Shown: positions 33,163-42,212 of the stretch, one piece after another | Layout: each line of letters begins with the position of its first letter | Position numbering within the stretch: the first letter of the stretch is position 1 | DNA from: SABY01 sp964523795 | GTDB taxonomy: Bacteria > Bacteroidota > Bacteroidia > Bacteroidales > 4484-276 | Direction: 5' to 3' | Length of the DNA: 64,000 bases | Assembly (NCBI GenBank): GCA_964523795.1 | Contig: CAZGAO010000008.1 | Location: forward strand, 27,394 to 91,393 | The notes under the pieces: generated by a model | Database searches by the model: none | Told to the model about the DNA's origin: nothing | What the model saw: only the letters and a program-made list of their open reading frames with translations | Program-made: the position numbers and the translations under genes

Positions 33163-35403
33163 TCAAAAAATAAACCCTATCCGCACATTACTATAAAAGG
33201 CATTGGTTTCGGGCGAATAATTAAGGGATAGCTCAAAGGGCAGCATACTTAGGTTGTAAGCCACCGTTGCATTAAAGCCCGAAATAAATCGGCTGCGGAT
33301 GTCGTCAGCCCAACCCTTGGACGAGATAAAATCGTACACACCTGCGTTGGCTTTTCCCAGCACATACAATTCGCCCACAATCTTATATTGTATTCCGATG
33401 AGCGCGGAAGCAAAGGATGTGGAGGGAATTTGACCATCCTGATATCCCACAAAGGGATAGAGATTTTGATACAATTTCTGCGTTCCCCCAATCAAAAAAT
33501 TATCTAAGTAAAAATTTTCGTCAGCAAAGAGTTTTCCGCCCTGGATGTTGGCTAACAGGTTTGTTTTTGCTGCAATGGCTTTGTACCAGTTTACGTAAAA
33601 ATCGAACCTGAATAAGGGATCCTTTGCTACGATGGTAAGGCTTGTATCAGTAATAATGCCATTTCCTGAATACTGCGAATCAAATTTGCGGGCATACTCA
33701 AGACCCACTCCCATTTTGGCATCAATACCCTGGGTGGGTAGAAAGGGTCTGTTAAGTGTATTTACCTCGTAGGTAATTTTTGACATGAGGTCGCGATTGA
33801 ATCCATCAAAGCGTAAGGTGGACGCTATATTGGGCGAGAAGCCTGAACGCCGGTACATAAAATGCACAGCAAGCGTTGAAGCTCGCGAGAAATAGTAATT
33901 GTACCGCAGCCCCATTCCGGTATTGGAGGTTTTGTATTGGTATGCAAGTTCATTTTCGTTGTACAAATTTACCCTTTGCTCGATATACTTTAGCGAGACA
34001 GTGAGTGAATTTCGTGATCCGGAACCGAAAAACTGCGTGTGTTCCAGCAAGGCTTTAAAATCCTGGCTCAGTGCCAGTTTTATCATCGAACGCGATTTAC
34101 TACAGAGTACATTTCGCGTGGTATAATTTAAAATTAATGCCGGGGTGGTAAAGGTAAGAAACGAAAAACCCACCTTAAATTGAGCAGGAGTTTGTTCCTT
34201 TAAATGCACTATCATTTTGGCATGACCGGCTTCGCTTGGTTCCAGTTCGTAATACACATATTTAAAATACAGGGTCGAATATAGTTTTCTAAAAGCATCG
34301 TTCAAATCTTCGGGACTTAAGGATTTACCTTTTAATAAATTCGCTTTTTGGAGCAAAGCATCTTTATTAAGCCTTTCCAAACCAATGATTTCAAACTCAT
34401 CGATGATGACTGTTTTTTTGGTTTTGAGACGATGGCAGGGGTCGTAATTATTTGTGGAAATATCATTTAACGAATCGGCAAGTTTTTTAAAATAGGGATA
34501 GTATTTATCTCTCATTTCATAGCCAATACTGAGGATTTTATCAGCATCCGAAAAACTACCCGCACTGTATCCGTCCAGTGGTGGTTCTATCACGATGTTG
34601 CAATGCGCTTTTTGACGCACCAGGTCGTTGGCATCTCTGTAATTGGTAATCTGATACATCACATCCAAAGCCGAATTTAATTCGCTGGCGTGATCCAGGC
34701 CGGTGAACAAGTTAACTCCAATAACGTAATCTGCTCCCATTTCGATGACATCCGAAACCGGAAAATTCCGTACAATACCACCATCAATCAAATAAGTATC
34801 GCCATATTCAACGGCGGTAAAAGCACTTGGCAGCGCCATGCTACTCCGCAGTGCTTTTACCAGTTGACCCGATGACAAAACCACAGCCTCTCCATTGGAC
34901 AAGTTTGTGGCGATACATTTGAAAGGAATGTCGAATTTACTAAAATCTTTTTGATCGTAAACATGAAAAAAGATGTCGGAAAACTGAAGCCATACCTCCT
35001 CCGATTCGATAAGCCCGGTGCCCATTTTGGGTTTCAGACCTTCCATTGGAATCTCAAAGGAATACTTTCCAAACTCGTCTTTTTCGTCCATACCCACATC
35101 CGAATATTTAGGTTTTCCCAAAAGCAAGTCATCCCAATTCAGGTTTTTGGCGATCGAATCGATTTGGTTACCCGAATAACCCGTGGCATACATAGCCCCG
35201 ATTATACTTCCCATGCTGGTACCGGTGATATAATCGATTTCCAGGCCGGCACTGTCGATGGCCTGCAAAATGCCCACATGAGCCAGGCCTTTTGCACCTC
35301 CACCACTTAGCGTTAGGCCAATTTTGGGACGCTGAGCCTGAGCCGAAAGAGCGGCAAATAAAAGGAAGATGGCTACAAAAAAGGAAATATAGGATGCTTT
35401 CAT
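33163..35403 (-). CDS. Patatin-like phospholipase with C-terminal beta-barrel
   Basis: A 746-residue exported protein. The signal peptide (1-23) is followed by a patatin domain with oxyanion hole SGGGAKGLAHVG (about 33-44), nucleophile GTSMGS (Ser63) and catalytic Asp in LIDGGIVRNFP (Asp207). A single POTRA-like segment (about 330-400: IIDEFEIIGLERLNKDALLQ) and a beta-barrel follow, ending in Phe (SPETNAFYSNVRIGFIF). This is the PlpD/type Vd autotransporter-like architecture of an outer-membrane lipase or surface-exposed phospholipase. It sits 15 nt after the vWA gene in the same operon. Confidence 0.9.
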   Translation of the reverse strand: MKASYISFFVAIFLLFAALSAQAQRPKIGLTLSGGGAKGLAHVGILQAIDSAGLEIDYITGTSMGSIIGAMYATGYSGNQIDSIAKNLNWDDLLLGKPKYSDVGMDEKDEFGKYSFEIPMEGLKPKMGTGLIESEEVWLQFSDIFFHVYDQKDFSKFDIPFKCIATNLSNGEAVVLSSGQLVKALRSSMALPSAFTAVEYGDTYLIDGGIVRNFPVSDVIEMGADYVIGVNLFTGLDHASELNSALDVMYQITNYRDANDLVRQKAHCNIVIEPPLDGYSAGSFSDADKILSIGYEMRDKYYPYFKKLADSLNDISTNNYDPCHRLKTKKTVIIDEFEIIGLERLNKDALLQKANLLKGKSLSPEDLNDAFRKLYSTLYFKYVYYELEPSEAGHAKMIVHLKEQTPAQFKVGFSFLTFTTPALILNYTTRNVLCSKSRSMIKLALSQDFKALLEHTQFFGSGSRNSLTVSLKYIEQRVNLYNENELAYQYKTSNTGMGLRYNYYFSRASTLAVHFMYRRSGFSPNIASTLRFDGFNRDLMSKITYEVNTLNRPFLPTQGIDAKMGVGLEYARKFDSQYSGNGIITDTSLTIVAKDPLFRFDFYVNWYKAIAAKTNLLANIQGGKLFADENFYLDNFLIGGTQKLYQNLYPFVGYQDGQIPSTSFASALIGIQYKIVGELYVLGKANAGVYDFISSKGWADDIRSRFISGFNATVAYNLSMLPFELSLNYSPETNAFYSNVRIGFIF

Positions 35404-35418
35404 TAAGGAATGATTAGC

Positions 35419-36819
35419 TTATCGGTTCAGTTTTATTTCGATGGTTTCCCCCGGTTTAATTTCAAAAGACTCCTCGATCGTGTATAACGATTTGTCTGCC
35501 CATTTAGAGCGAAACACTACGCGGTAATTTCCGGGCATAAGTACCAGACTTTCTGTTGTTGTCTTTTTTTCGGGCAGCTTGTAAATCAAGGTGAGTCGGC
35601 CATCCTTTTCCTGGTAAAGGCTGCCATATCCATCGGTATTGCGTTTTAATACAGCGATACCCGGCAGGGGGATTTCGATGGTAGTGGTGTGGCTCTGGCT
35701 AATCATCACACTGTCGATGCGAATGCGTGGCAGGCCGAGTACTTCAATATCATAAACGCCGTTCAGGTAGTTTTGGCTGGTGCCAAAGTTTTGTACTTCG
35801 AGGGTTTCCATCTTACCATGGCGGCGAATGATGGTCTGAAGATTTTTCAGGGTTCGCCAGTTTCCGCCGATGGCAAGCTCCAGAGTTCCCTGACCGGCAT
35901 CGAAGGGAATAATGGTGTGCTTTCCCGGGTTTATCTCCACACTGTCCAGGTGCAAGGGCGGGATGGTATGCACGGTAATATCATATTTTATCAACGGATC
36001 GAGTATGAGGGTATCGGGCAGGCCTTTGTTGTTGATGGTATGTACAAAGTTATAAATTACTTTTCCTGAAACCTGATTGTAAAAAGTCATATTTACGTTA
36101 GTTTCGGTGGGACGACCTGAGGCATCAAGGAGGTTAACCTGCGCGGTAGTAGAATTCAGAGCTTGTGAAATCACCACATTAAGAGCCGTAGTAAAAGCTG
36201 CTTCGCTACTTGCCGGATAATAGGTGCCAACGCAGTTGAGGGATTCGCTGAAGTCGGAGCCAATACCTATAACAAAGGGCTTGAGGGTTATGCCTTGCTT
36301 TTGCAGCATCCGAGATACCTCGCAAGGATCGCCGCCACATTCTTCCACGCCATCGGTAATAAGGATGATAATATTGCGGCAATGGTCGCAGGGCGTAAAA
36401 TCATTTTTGGCCTGCGACAGCGCAAAGGCAATGGGCGTTGTTCCTTTGGGATTAATACCCGAAAGGCGGTGTTTGATTTTGGCGACATTGTCTTTGCCAA
36501 AGGGAACTTCCAGGCGGGTATCATCGCAATCCTGCGGCGGAAAGGGCTTTTGGTGGCCATACACCCGCAATGCCAGTTCCAGGTTTTCTTCATTGCGCAG
36601 GCTGTCGAGCACGCGGCCCAGCAGGCGTTGGGCGATGTGCATTTTCATATCGCTTTGCCAGCGGCCGTACATACTTTGTGAGGCATCAAAAACAAAGAGT
36701 ATGCGCGTGGTAGTTACCGGAACATCCTGGGCACTGTTTTGACACAGGCCGGGCGGGCTGTTCCAAAAAACAAGCAAAAGTAAGGTCAGTAGAGCAAGGT
36801 GTTTTCGCGTGAAACGCAT
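35419..36819 (-). CDS. Exported von Willebrand factor type A domain protein
   Basis: A 466-residue protein with a signal peptide (MRFTRKHLALLTLLLLVFWN, ending GLCQ). The vWA domain carries an intact metal-ion site: DASQS (DxSxS), the GTTPIA Thr loop and ILITDGVEEC (Asp). Beta-rich repeats (four or so, about 60-90 residues each) follow, ending KPGETIEIKLNR. The domain order resembles surface or periplasmic vWA proteins. The ATG at 36819 is preferred; the frame extends upstream but without a signal peptide. It is co-transcribed with the patatin gene. Confidence 0.85.
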   Translation of the reverse strand: MRFTRKHLALLTLLLLVFWNSPPGLCQNSAQDVPVTTTRILFVFDASQSMYGRWQSDMKMHIAQRLLGRVLDSLRNEENLELALRVYGHQKPFPPQDCDDTRLEVPFGKDNVAKIKHRLSGINPKGTTPIAFALSQAKNDFTPCDHCRNIIILITDGVEECGGDPCEVSRMLQKQGITLKPFVIGIGSDFSESLNCVGTYYPASSEAAFTTALNVVISQALNSTTAQVNLLDASGRPTETNVNMTFYNQVSGKVIYNFVHTINNKGLPDTLILDPLIKYDITVHTIPPLHLDSVEINPGKHTIIPFDAGQGTLELAIGGNWRTLKNLQTIIRRHGKMETLEVQNFGTSQNYLNGVYDIEVLGLPRIRIDSVMISQSHTTTIEIPLPGIAVLKRNTDGYGSLYQEKDGRLTLIYKLPEKKTTTESLVLMPGNYRVVFRSKWADKSLYTIEESFEIKPGETIEIKLNR

Positions 36820-36970
36820 CAGGTAAAAGATTTTGGATTGTGCGTTAGTACCCGGCCATCGAGGGTGACCACCAGGTGGGTATTTCAATGTTTTGATTTT
36901 CATAGCCAGCAAAATTAAGCCATTTTTCTACAGCCAGGGTAATGTTGGTGATAATCGGAAAAACATAAAG

Positions 36971-37010
36971 AAAAAAAAGTCATAGCAAGACTTTGGGTCA
37001 TGCTATGACT
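36971..37010 (-). terminator. Intrinsic terminator downstream of the small lipoprotein gene
   Basis: On the complement AGTCATAGCA pairs with TGCTATGACT, followed by eight T residues (plus-strand AAAAAAAA at 36971-36978). It ends the amylase-lipoprotein transcript. Confidence 0.88.
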
Positions 37011-37051
37011 AATGAAATAATTTTACTACACAATTGAATACTGCAAGCTTG

Positions 37052-37471
37052 CTATTTATCCTTATACTTAAGCAGGGTGGCATCAACAGTTTTTACTTCG
37101 TTATCGTTAACCTTGTTAACCCTTCCGCCAACACGTACTTTCCGACCGGTGGACGCACCACCCGAAGCACTGGTATAACCCGTAGAACGAATTCCTACAT
37201 CCGAAAAAAGTACGGCATCGGCACCATTCTGGGCAGCCAGATTCATCACCTTGTTTTGAATGTACTTTAGTTTTTTGTTGTAAGGAACTTCGGCAGTTAC
37301 CTTGCCCATTACCTCATAATCTTGTGGCACATCCTGATCGCGCATAAATATTTCAGGATTGGCGGTAGGCGGATAACTTTTGCCTAAGTAATCAAAACTT
37401 GACTTGCTGCACGAAACCATCACCAGGCTTATCGCAGCAAGCAAGAAAAAAGATGCGAAACGATTTTTCAT
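37052..37471 (-). CDS. Small lipoprotein of unknown function
   Basis: A 139-residue protein with a lipobox (MKNRFASFFLLAAISLVMVSC, Cys21). The mature part has DYEVMGKVTAEVPY, a helical KYIQNKVMNLAAQNGADAVLFSDVG and a glycine/serine/arginine-rich C-terminal half. The pattern resembles small lipoproteins with a YbjQ/RcsF-like alpha-beta unit ('GADAV...'). It lies 21 nt downstream of the amylase gene and shares its terminator. Function unknown. Confidence 0.75.
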   Translation of the reverse strand: MKNRFASFFLLAAISLVMVSCSKSSFDYLGKSYPPTANPEIFMRDQDVPQDYEVMGKVTAEVPYNKKLKYIQNKVMNLAAQNGADAVLFSDVGIRSTGYTSASGGASTGRKVRVGGRVNKVNDNEVKTVDATLLKYKDK

Positions 37472-37492
37472 TATTCTTTAGTTTAAATTTTA

Positions 37493-40297
37493 TTATTCGA
37501 CAACAAAGAAAACACTTTCCTGTATTGTACCGATTATTATTGTTGCGAAATAAACCCCGCTTTTAAGTTTTTGTTGAATGTTATAAGAAATTTTATTCAT
37601 TCCGGCTTGCAATTCCGAGGGTTCAAGGGTAGCTACTTTTTCGCCCATTATAGTATAGATCGAAATATTAGCACTTTCGGGGGTTTTTGTTTTTATTTTA
37701 AAGTTAATGATGTCTCGTGCCGGATTAGGATATACCGAAACGATACTTTGCTTTTGTATGTTACCAATTTCGCCTATCGCGGTATTCAGCCAGATGGGCT
37801 TGGCTATTTGTTGGGAGCTATAAATACGGTATTCGCCGCGATCCAGTTCTACCGATTGATCGGTAGCTAATATTTCCAACTCACTTTGCGTGAAAAACTC
37901 GTACCAGGTGCCTAAGCCAGGCCATATCAAATCCACATCGGCCTGCTCTATTCCAAAATTACCAAGCACCACCACATTCATATCTGAGCTTCTAAGGATA
38001 ATCGACTTTTGGGCATTGCTTACATCAAGGGTAAAATCGCTGGTATTAAAAACCGCGTATTCGGTTTTAAGTTGAATCAGGGCAGCATATACGTGGAAGA
38101 GGTATTCGCGTCGCCAGTCGTTTAAATAGTCCCAGCGGATGGGCTTAGGTCCCGTTCGTCCGTTGAAGTCGATGCTGTAGTCGTAACCCATTTCGCCAAA
38201 TTGCCAAATCATTTTTGGCCCGGGAATGGTAAAAAAGAAACTGGCGGCCAAAGCGTTGCGCTGCAGGCCAACGGCACTGTCCTTTATATTGTAGCCGGCA
38301 ACGCTATTGCCGTAAAGAATATTTTTGTATTGCAGCCTTTCTTCGTCATGGCTTTCCATGTATCCAATCAAATGAGGATTGTTCCAAGAACGCTGTTTGT
38401 ACGATATTCCTGAAAAATCCCAGTTGCAAGGTCCGCTTGCATGCCCCATGGTGGCCTGATTGTAATTGCAATTGTGGTTTCCCCACAGCATCATGCCATC
38501 GTTCGAGAGTACTTTCTCCTCATCGTTATTTGCAAAGTGCTCCAAAATCACCCAGGCATCGGCCTTTGTTTCCCAGATAGCCGAGGAATAATCATCCCAG
38601 ATATCAATGCGGCTTTGGTCGTACTGCCCCCATTGATTGGTGTTTCCCAATGTGTTAGTCTGCGTAAAGCCTTTAGAAAGGTCGAAGCGAAAACCATCAA
38701 TATTATATTCTGTAAGCCAAAAATCGTTCACGCGCTTGGTAAAAGCCCGCGTGTAGGGGCTTTCGTGATTAAAGTCCATCCCTACGTTATAATCATGCTT
38801 TGCCACCTGATTAAACCAAATATTATCGGCAGCGGGCTGATTGTTGTTGGCATCCCAATAAAGCATCACCATGGGCGAAGTACCAAAGGAATGGTTGAGC
38901 ACCATATCAATAACCACAGCGATGTTGTTGGCATGGCATTCGTCGATAAAGGCTTTGAGTGTGTTTTTGGGGCCATAATATTTATCCACAGCAAAATAAT
39001 AGTTGGGATTATAACCCCAGCTTATGTTGCCTTCAAATTCGTTTACAGGCATCAGCTCGATAACATTTACACCCAGACGTTTAAAATAATTCATGGTATC
39101 AATCAGGCTTTCGAAGGTATGCTGATCGGTAAAATCGCGAACCAGCAATTCATAAACAACCATTTCTTCAACAGCCAGCGGGGTGAAATCTTCTATCTGC
39201 CACTCGTATTCGGGCTGCTGGGTTTGCAACACTGTGGCTATGCCCTGGGTTTTGCCTTCGGGATAGGCCAAGATGCCGGCGTAGGTTGTTTCGCTGATGT
39301 ATTCATCGTTCCAGGGATCGCTTACTTTTTCGGCGTAGGGGTCGCCAATTTTAAGATTTTCGTCAACTAAGTATTGAAAAATATACTCTTGTCCGGGCAC
39401 CAGGTTTTCCAGAGTTAGCCAATAGCGGGTTTCCAAATCATTAACATCGCTCAGGGTAGATTTCATCCTATACTCCGGGCCTACCTGCCAATTATTAAAA
39501 TCGCCGATGGCATAAACACTGCTTTTGTATGGAGCATGCAAAACAAGGGTTACGGTTTCATCATCAATGTAGTTAATCCCGTCCATCACCCCTTCGGGCA
39601 AAGCTTCTACCACGTTGGCACCACGCACATACACATAGTTGCTGTCAGCTCTGGTTTCGCCTTCACCAAAGCCTACGGTTTTTATCCAGTGCTTGGTGTT
39701 GGCCGTGGCACCGGCATACATGTCGTATTCTATCAGATTTTCGGTGGTTGAAACTTCCAGGTTTCCATCGATGTAAAGATGCAGCGAGTCCGAATAAATC
39801 GACTGGGCATTGATGTCAATGCTTTCGCCTGCGTCAACAAAATATGGTGAACCTGCCGGACTAACGAGCAAAACGTTGAGTTCAGGCTCGAATACCGGAA
39901 TAAAAATATCGGGTGAGGTTTGCTGGTAAGGATCGCCGGCACTGCGGAAAACAATACAAATCTCGGTAATATCATCACCGGCTCCGGCACCATAAAACGC
40001 ACGAATCGTGGGGGTCATTTCCAGTTTATAATAATCGGTGCTAATTCGTGTCAACTGTGGTTGCGCATTGTTATCACCCCAATCGCCAATTACATTCGAC
40101 CATTGCGTTCCATTAATGGTAAGTCCGGTGTGAGCATACACCTCACCGGGGTAGCCTGCGAGGGCGGTGATGCTGGCATCCAGATAAAGTGTTATGGATT
40201 GGTCGGCAGTAGGCAAGGCAGGGTAGGTGGTAACTTGCGCATGAGCAGCCGTGAAACCAAAAATCGTAAGTAGAAAAAGTGTGAAAATGTTTTTCAT
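37493..40297 (-). CDS. Secreted GH13 alpha-amylase-family hydrolase with T9SS sorting tail
   Basis: A 934-residue secreted glycosidase. A signal peptide (1-20) precedes one or two beta-sandwich domains (about 25-230) and an E-set/CBM48-like domain (about 245-345, SSVYAIGDFNNWQVG). The GH13 barrel (about 378-740) has the catalytic nucleophile in DGFRFDLSKG (Asp539), acid/base in WVILEH (Glu586) and transition-state Asp in YMESHDEERL (Asp651). Residues 855-934 are a T9SS type-A C-terminal domain (SVYPNPARDIINFKI...GVYFATI). It is therefore a cell-surface or secreted starch/glycogen-like polymer hydrolase that would need the PorQ-containing machinery. All three catalytic residues are present. 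It is the first gene of a two-gene operon. Confidence 0.95.
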   Translation of the reverse strand: MKNIFTLFLLTIFGFTAAHAQVTTYPALPTADQSITLYLDASITALAGYPGEVYAHTGLTINGTQWSNVIGDWGDNNAQPQLTRISTDYYKLEMTPTIRAFYGAGAGDDITEICIVFRSAGDPYQQTSPDIFIPVFEPELNVLLVSPAGSPYFVDAGESIDINAQSIYSDSLHLYIDGNLEVSTTENLIEYDMYAGATANTKHWIKTVGFGEGETRADSNYVYVRGANVVEALPEGVMDGINYIDDETVTLVLHAPYKSSVYAIGDFNNWQVGPEYRMKSTLSDVNDLETRYWLTLENLVPGQEYIFQYLVDENLKIGDPYAEKVSDPWNDEYISETTYAGILAYPEGKTQGIATVLQTQQPEYEWQIEDFTPLAVEEMVVYELLVRDFTDQHTFESLIDTMNYFKRLGVNVIELMPVNEFEGNISWGYNPNYYFAVDKYYGPKNTLKAFIDECHANNIAVVIDMVLNHSFGTSPMVMLYWDANNNQPAADNIWFNQVAKHDYNVGMDFNHESPYTRAFTKRVNDFWLTEYNIDGFRFDLSKGFTQTNTLGNTNQWGQYDQSRIDIWDDYSSAIWETKADAWVILEHFANNDEEKVLSNDGMMLWGNHNCNYNQATMGHASGPCNWDFSGISYKQRSWNNPHLIGYMESHDEERLQYKNILYGNSVAGYNIKDSAVGLQRNALAASFFFTIPGPKMIWQFGEMGYDYSIDFNGRTGPKPIRWDYLNDWRREYLFHVYAALIQLKTEYAVFNTSDFTLDVSNAQKSIILRSSDMNVVVLGNFGIEQADVDLIWPGLGTWYEFFTQSELEILATDQSVELDRGEYRIYSSQQIAKPIWLNTAIGEIGNIQKQSIVSVYPNPARDIINFKIKTKTPESANISIYTIMGEKVATLEPSELQAGMNKISYNIQQKLKSGVYFATIIIGTIQESVFFVVE

Positions 40298-40451
40298 AAT
40301 AAATAGGTATTATTTGATATAATGTATTAATCAAGTGGTAAAATTACATTTTAAAACGCAAGTATTCAAGCTTTGTTCTTTTTTATAGAAATAGCATGAT
40401 TAAATAATTGATGTTTAGATTTTTAAATCTTAAAAATCAAAAAGGACTACT

Positions 40452-41171
40452 TTAGGCATCCCGCGATTTTATGCTGGCAATCGATAATAATACGCCGAGG
40501 ACAATTCCCAAAAGCGCAGCGAATAAAATACGATATTCCGAGGGCAGGAGAAAGGTAATGGTGTGCGCCGGATACCAAAACAGGGGGATGGTTTTTTTGA
40601 AAACAAAATCCCATTGCACTTTCCAGTTCATATTTTGCATAATCCTGCCAAAGGCAATAGGGCTAAAAAAACCGCGCAGTGTACCGCCATTTTCGAGGAT
40701 GTGGGTGTCGGTAATTTTGTGGATAGTCATAAAAACCGGGGCGAAAAAGGTATTCATGGTTACACTGACGGTAAATGCCGTTAGCAGTTGCAAGCCCGAA
40801 AAGGTCTCGAAAAAGTTTTGATTTAAAATGTCGGAAGGTTTGGCAGTTGGAAACGCCAACCCTAAAACCGCCAGGATATTGGGTGCTCCGGCGGCAAAAA
40901 TTATAAAAGCTATTTTAATACCCACGCCCAAAATGCCCCAAACAATGGCGCGGGGCAAAATGCCAAAGCCCGGCTCGCTGTATTTGCCCTTGCGTATGCG
41001 CAGGCCAATAACTTCGCCCAGCGTGGAAAGCAGGGCAAATTTGATAAAACTGATAATAAATGGATGGTCGTGATTAAAGGTGGTGTAGAAATCGTAAACC
41101 CTGTCGATAGTGAAAAAGGGAATAAAAAAGGCCACGATGGCCAGCACAAAAATTAAATCTTGTTTTTTCAT
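40452..41171 (-). CDS. Multi-spanning membrane protein, Mpv17/PMP22-like
   Basis: A 239-residue protein starting MKKQDLIFVLAIVAFFIPFF with about five hydrophobic segments. The end FWYPAHTITFLLPSEYRILFAALLGIVLGVLLS resembles the W.P...I.F..P...R......W..YLS ending of Mpv17/PMP22 proteins, whose function in bacteria is unknown. The ATG at 41171 is used; the frame extends upstream by 16 residues. It stands alone, divergent from the lipoprotein gene at 41296. Confidence 0.6.
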   Translation of the reverse strand: MKKQDLIFVLAIVAFFIPFFTIDRVYDFYTTFNHDHPFIISFIKFALLSTLGEVIGLRIRKGKYSEPGFGILPRAIVWGILGVGIKIAFIIFAAGAPNILAVLGLAFPTAKPSDILNQNFFETFSGLQLLTAFTVSVTMNTFFAPVFMTIHKITDTHILENGGTLRGFFSPIAFGRIMQNMNWKVQWDFVFKKTIPLFWYPAHTITFLLPSEYRILFAALLGIVLGVLLSIASIKSRDA

Positions 41172-41295
41172 TTGCACATCAAAAATTTGGGCTGCAAACT
41201 TAGCCCATAATTTTGTCAATTTTAGTTTTTTTTCCCCTCCTTAAAATCTTATCCTATTCTCCACGTTTACCCCATCAATAAATTTTGTGATATTA

Positions 41296-42177
41296 ATGAC
41301 GATTCTACCGGCTATAAAAAAACAACAGATCTGGTTTGCTTTGCTTCCGCTCGTTTTTGCCATGATGCTAATGATGGCCTGCGAAAAAGAGGATACCCGC
41401 GATTTTGTAAATGCCGCCGAAGTAGCCTCGGTTCACCTGGCTGCCGACCTGGATGCCACCTATTATTTTGCAGTTTTTCACCGGGCCATTTACGATACTG
41501 CACTCATCAACAACGATACGGCAATCATCGACAGTGCCCAGGTTTCCCGCTCCTTCGATGCGATATCGGGAATCACTAGCTATCTTTTCGATTACGGCGA
41601 AGGAACCCTTTGTCAGGATCTGACCATTAAATCGGGCACCATCGAAGCACTGCTTGATAAAGATATTTCGCAGCCGGGGGCGGTCTTTTCCGCAACTTTT
41701 TCCAATTTCAAAATCGATAATACCAGTATTGTCGGCATCGCTACTTACAGCGTTGAGGGAGCACTGTTCTCCGAGAAGCTCAAATTCGTGTATAATGTTG
41801 CTTTAACTTTTATAAACCAAAATACCACCCTTCAATATCACAGTAATAAAATAGTGTATTGGGTCGAAGGCCTTGAAAATCCAAGCGATATAGAAGATCA
41901 AAGTTTTACCATCGAAGGAACATCGGGTTCTACCTACGTCAATCCCACTAACCTGGCCATTCCTGAGGCCGATATTTCGGGGCTTATCGAGGGTGAGTGG
42001 GAGGCGGCACTCCGCTGCCACAAGCTAATACAGAAAGGTAATATTAACATCGAAGTAAGCCACCAAAACCTTACAGACACCATGAACGGCAACTTTATCG
42101 ATACCGATTTGGATGGCTGTGGTGATAAAGTTATGTTAAAAAATAGCGATGATTTCGGATATCCGTATTATATTTGA
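41296..42177 (+). CDS. Hypothetical lipoprotein
   Basis: A 293-residue protein with a lipobox (LPLVFAMMLMMAC, Cys at about 29) and a beta-rich body without a family that I know (GTLCQDLTIKSGTIEALLD, YSVEGALFSEKLKFVYNVALTF). The aspartate-rich C-terminal GNFIDTDLDGCGDKVML could bind calcium. An upstream in-frame GTG (41287) is possible; the ATG at 41296 is preferred. It precedes another lipoprotein gene by 35 nt, so the two and the DUF5723 gene are probably one operon. Confidence 0.65.
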   Translation: MTILPAIKKQQIWFALLPLVFAMMLMMACEKEDTRDFVNAAEVASVHLAADLDATYYFAVFHRAIYDTALINNDTAIIDSAQVSRSFDAISGITSYLFDYGEGTLCQDLTIKSGTIEALLDKDISQPGAVFSATFSNFKIDNTSIVGIATYSVEGALFSEKLKFVYNVALTFINQNTTLQYHSNKIVYWVEGLENPSDIEDQSFTIEGTSGSTYVNPTNLAIPEADISGLIEGEWEAALRCHKLIQKGNINIEVSHQNLTDTMNGNFIDTDLDGCGDKVMLKNSDDFGYPYYI

Positions 42178-42212
42178 AGATTCTTTTTTTGAATCTCCAA
42201 ATATAACTAGCT

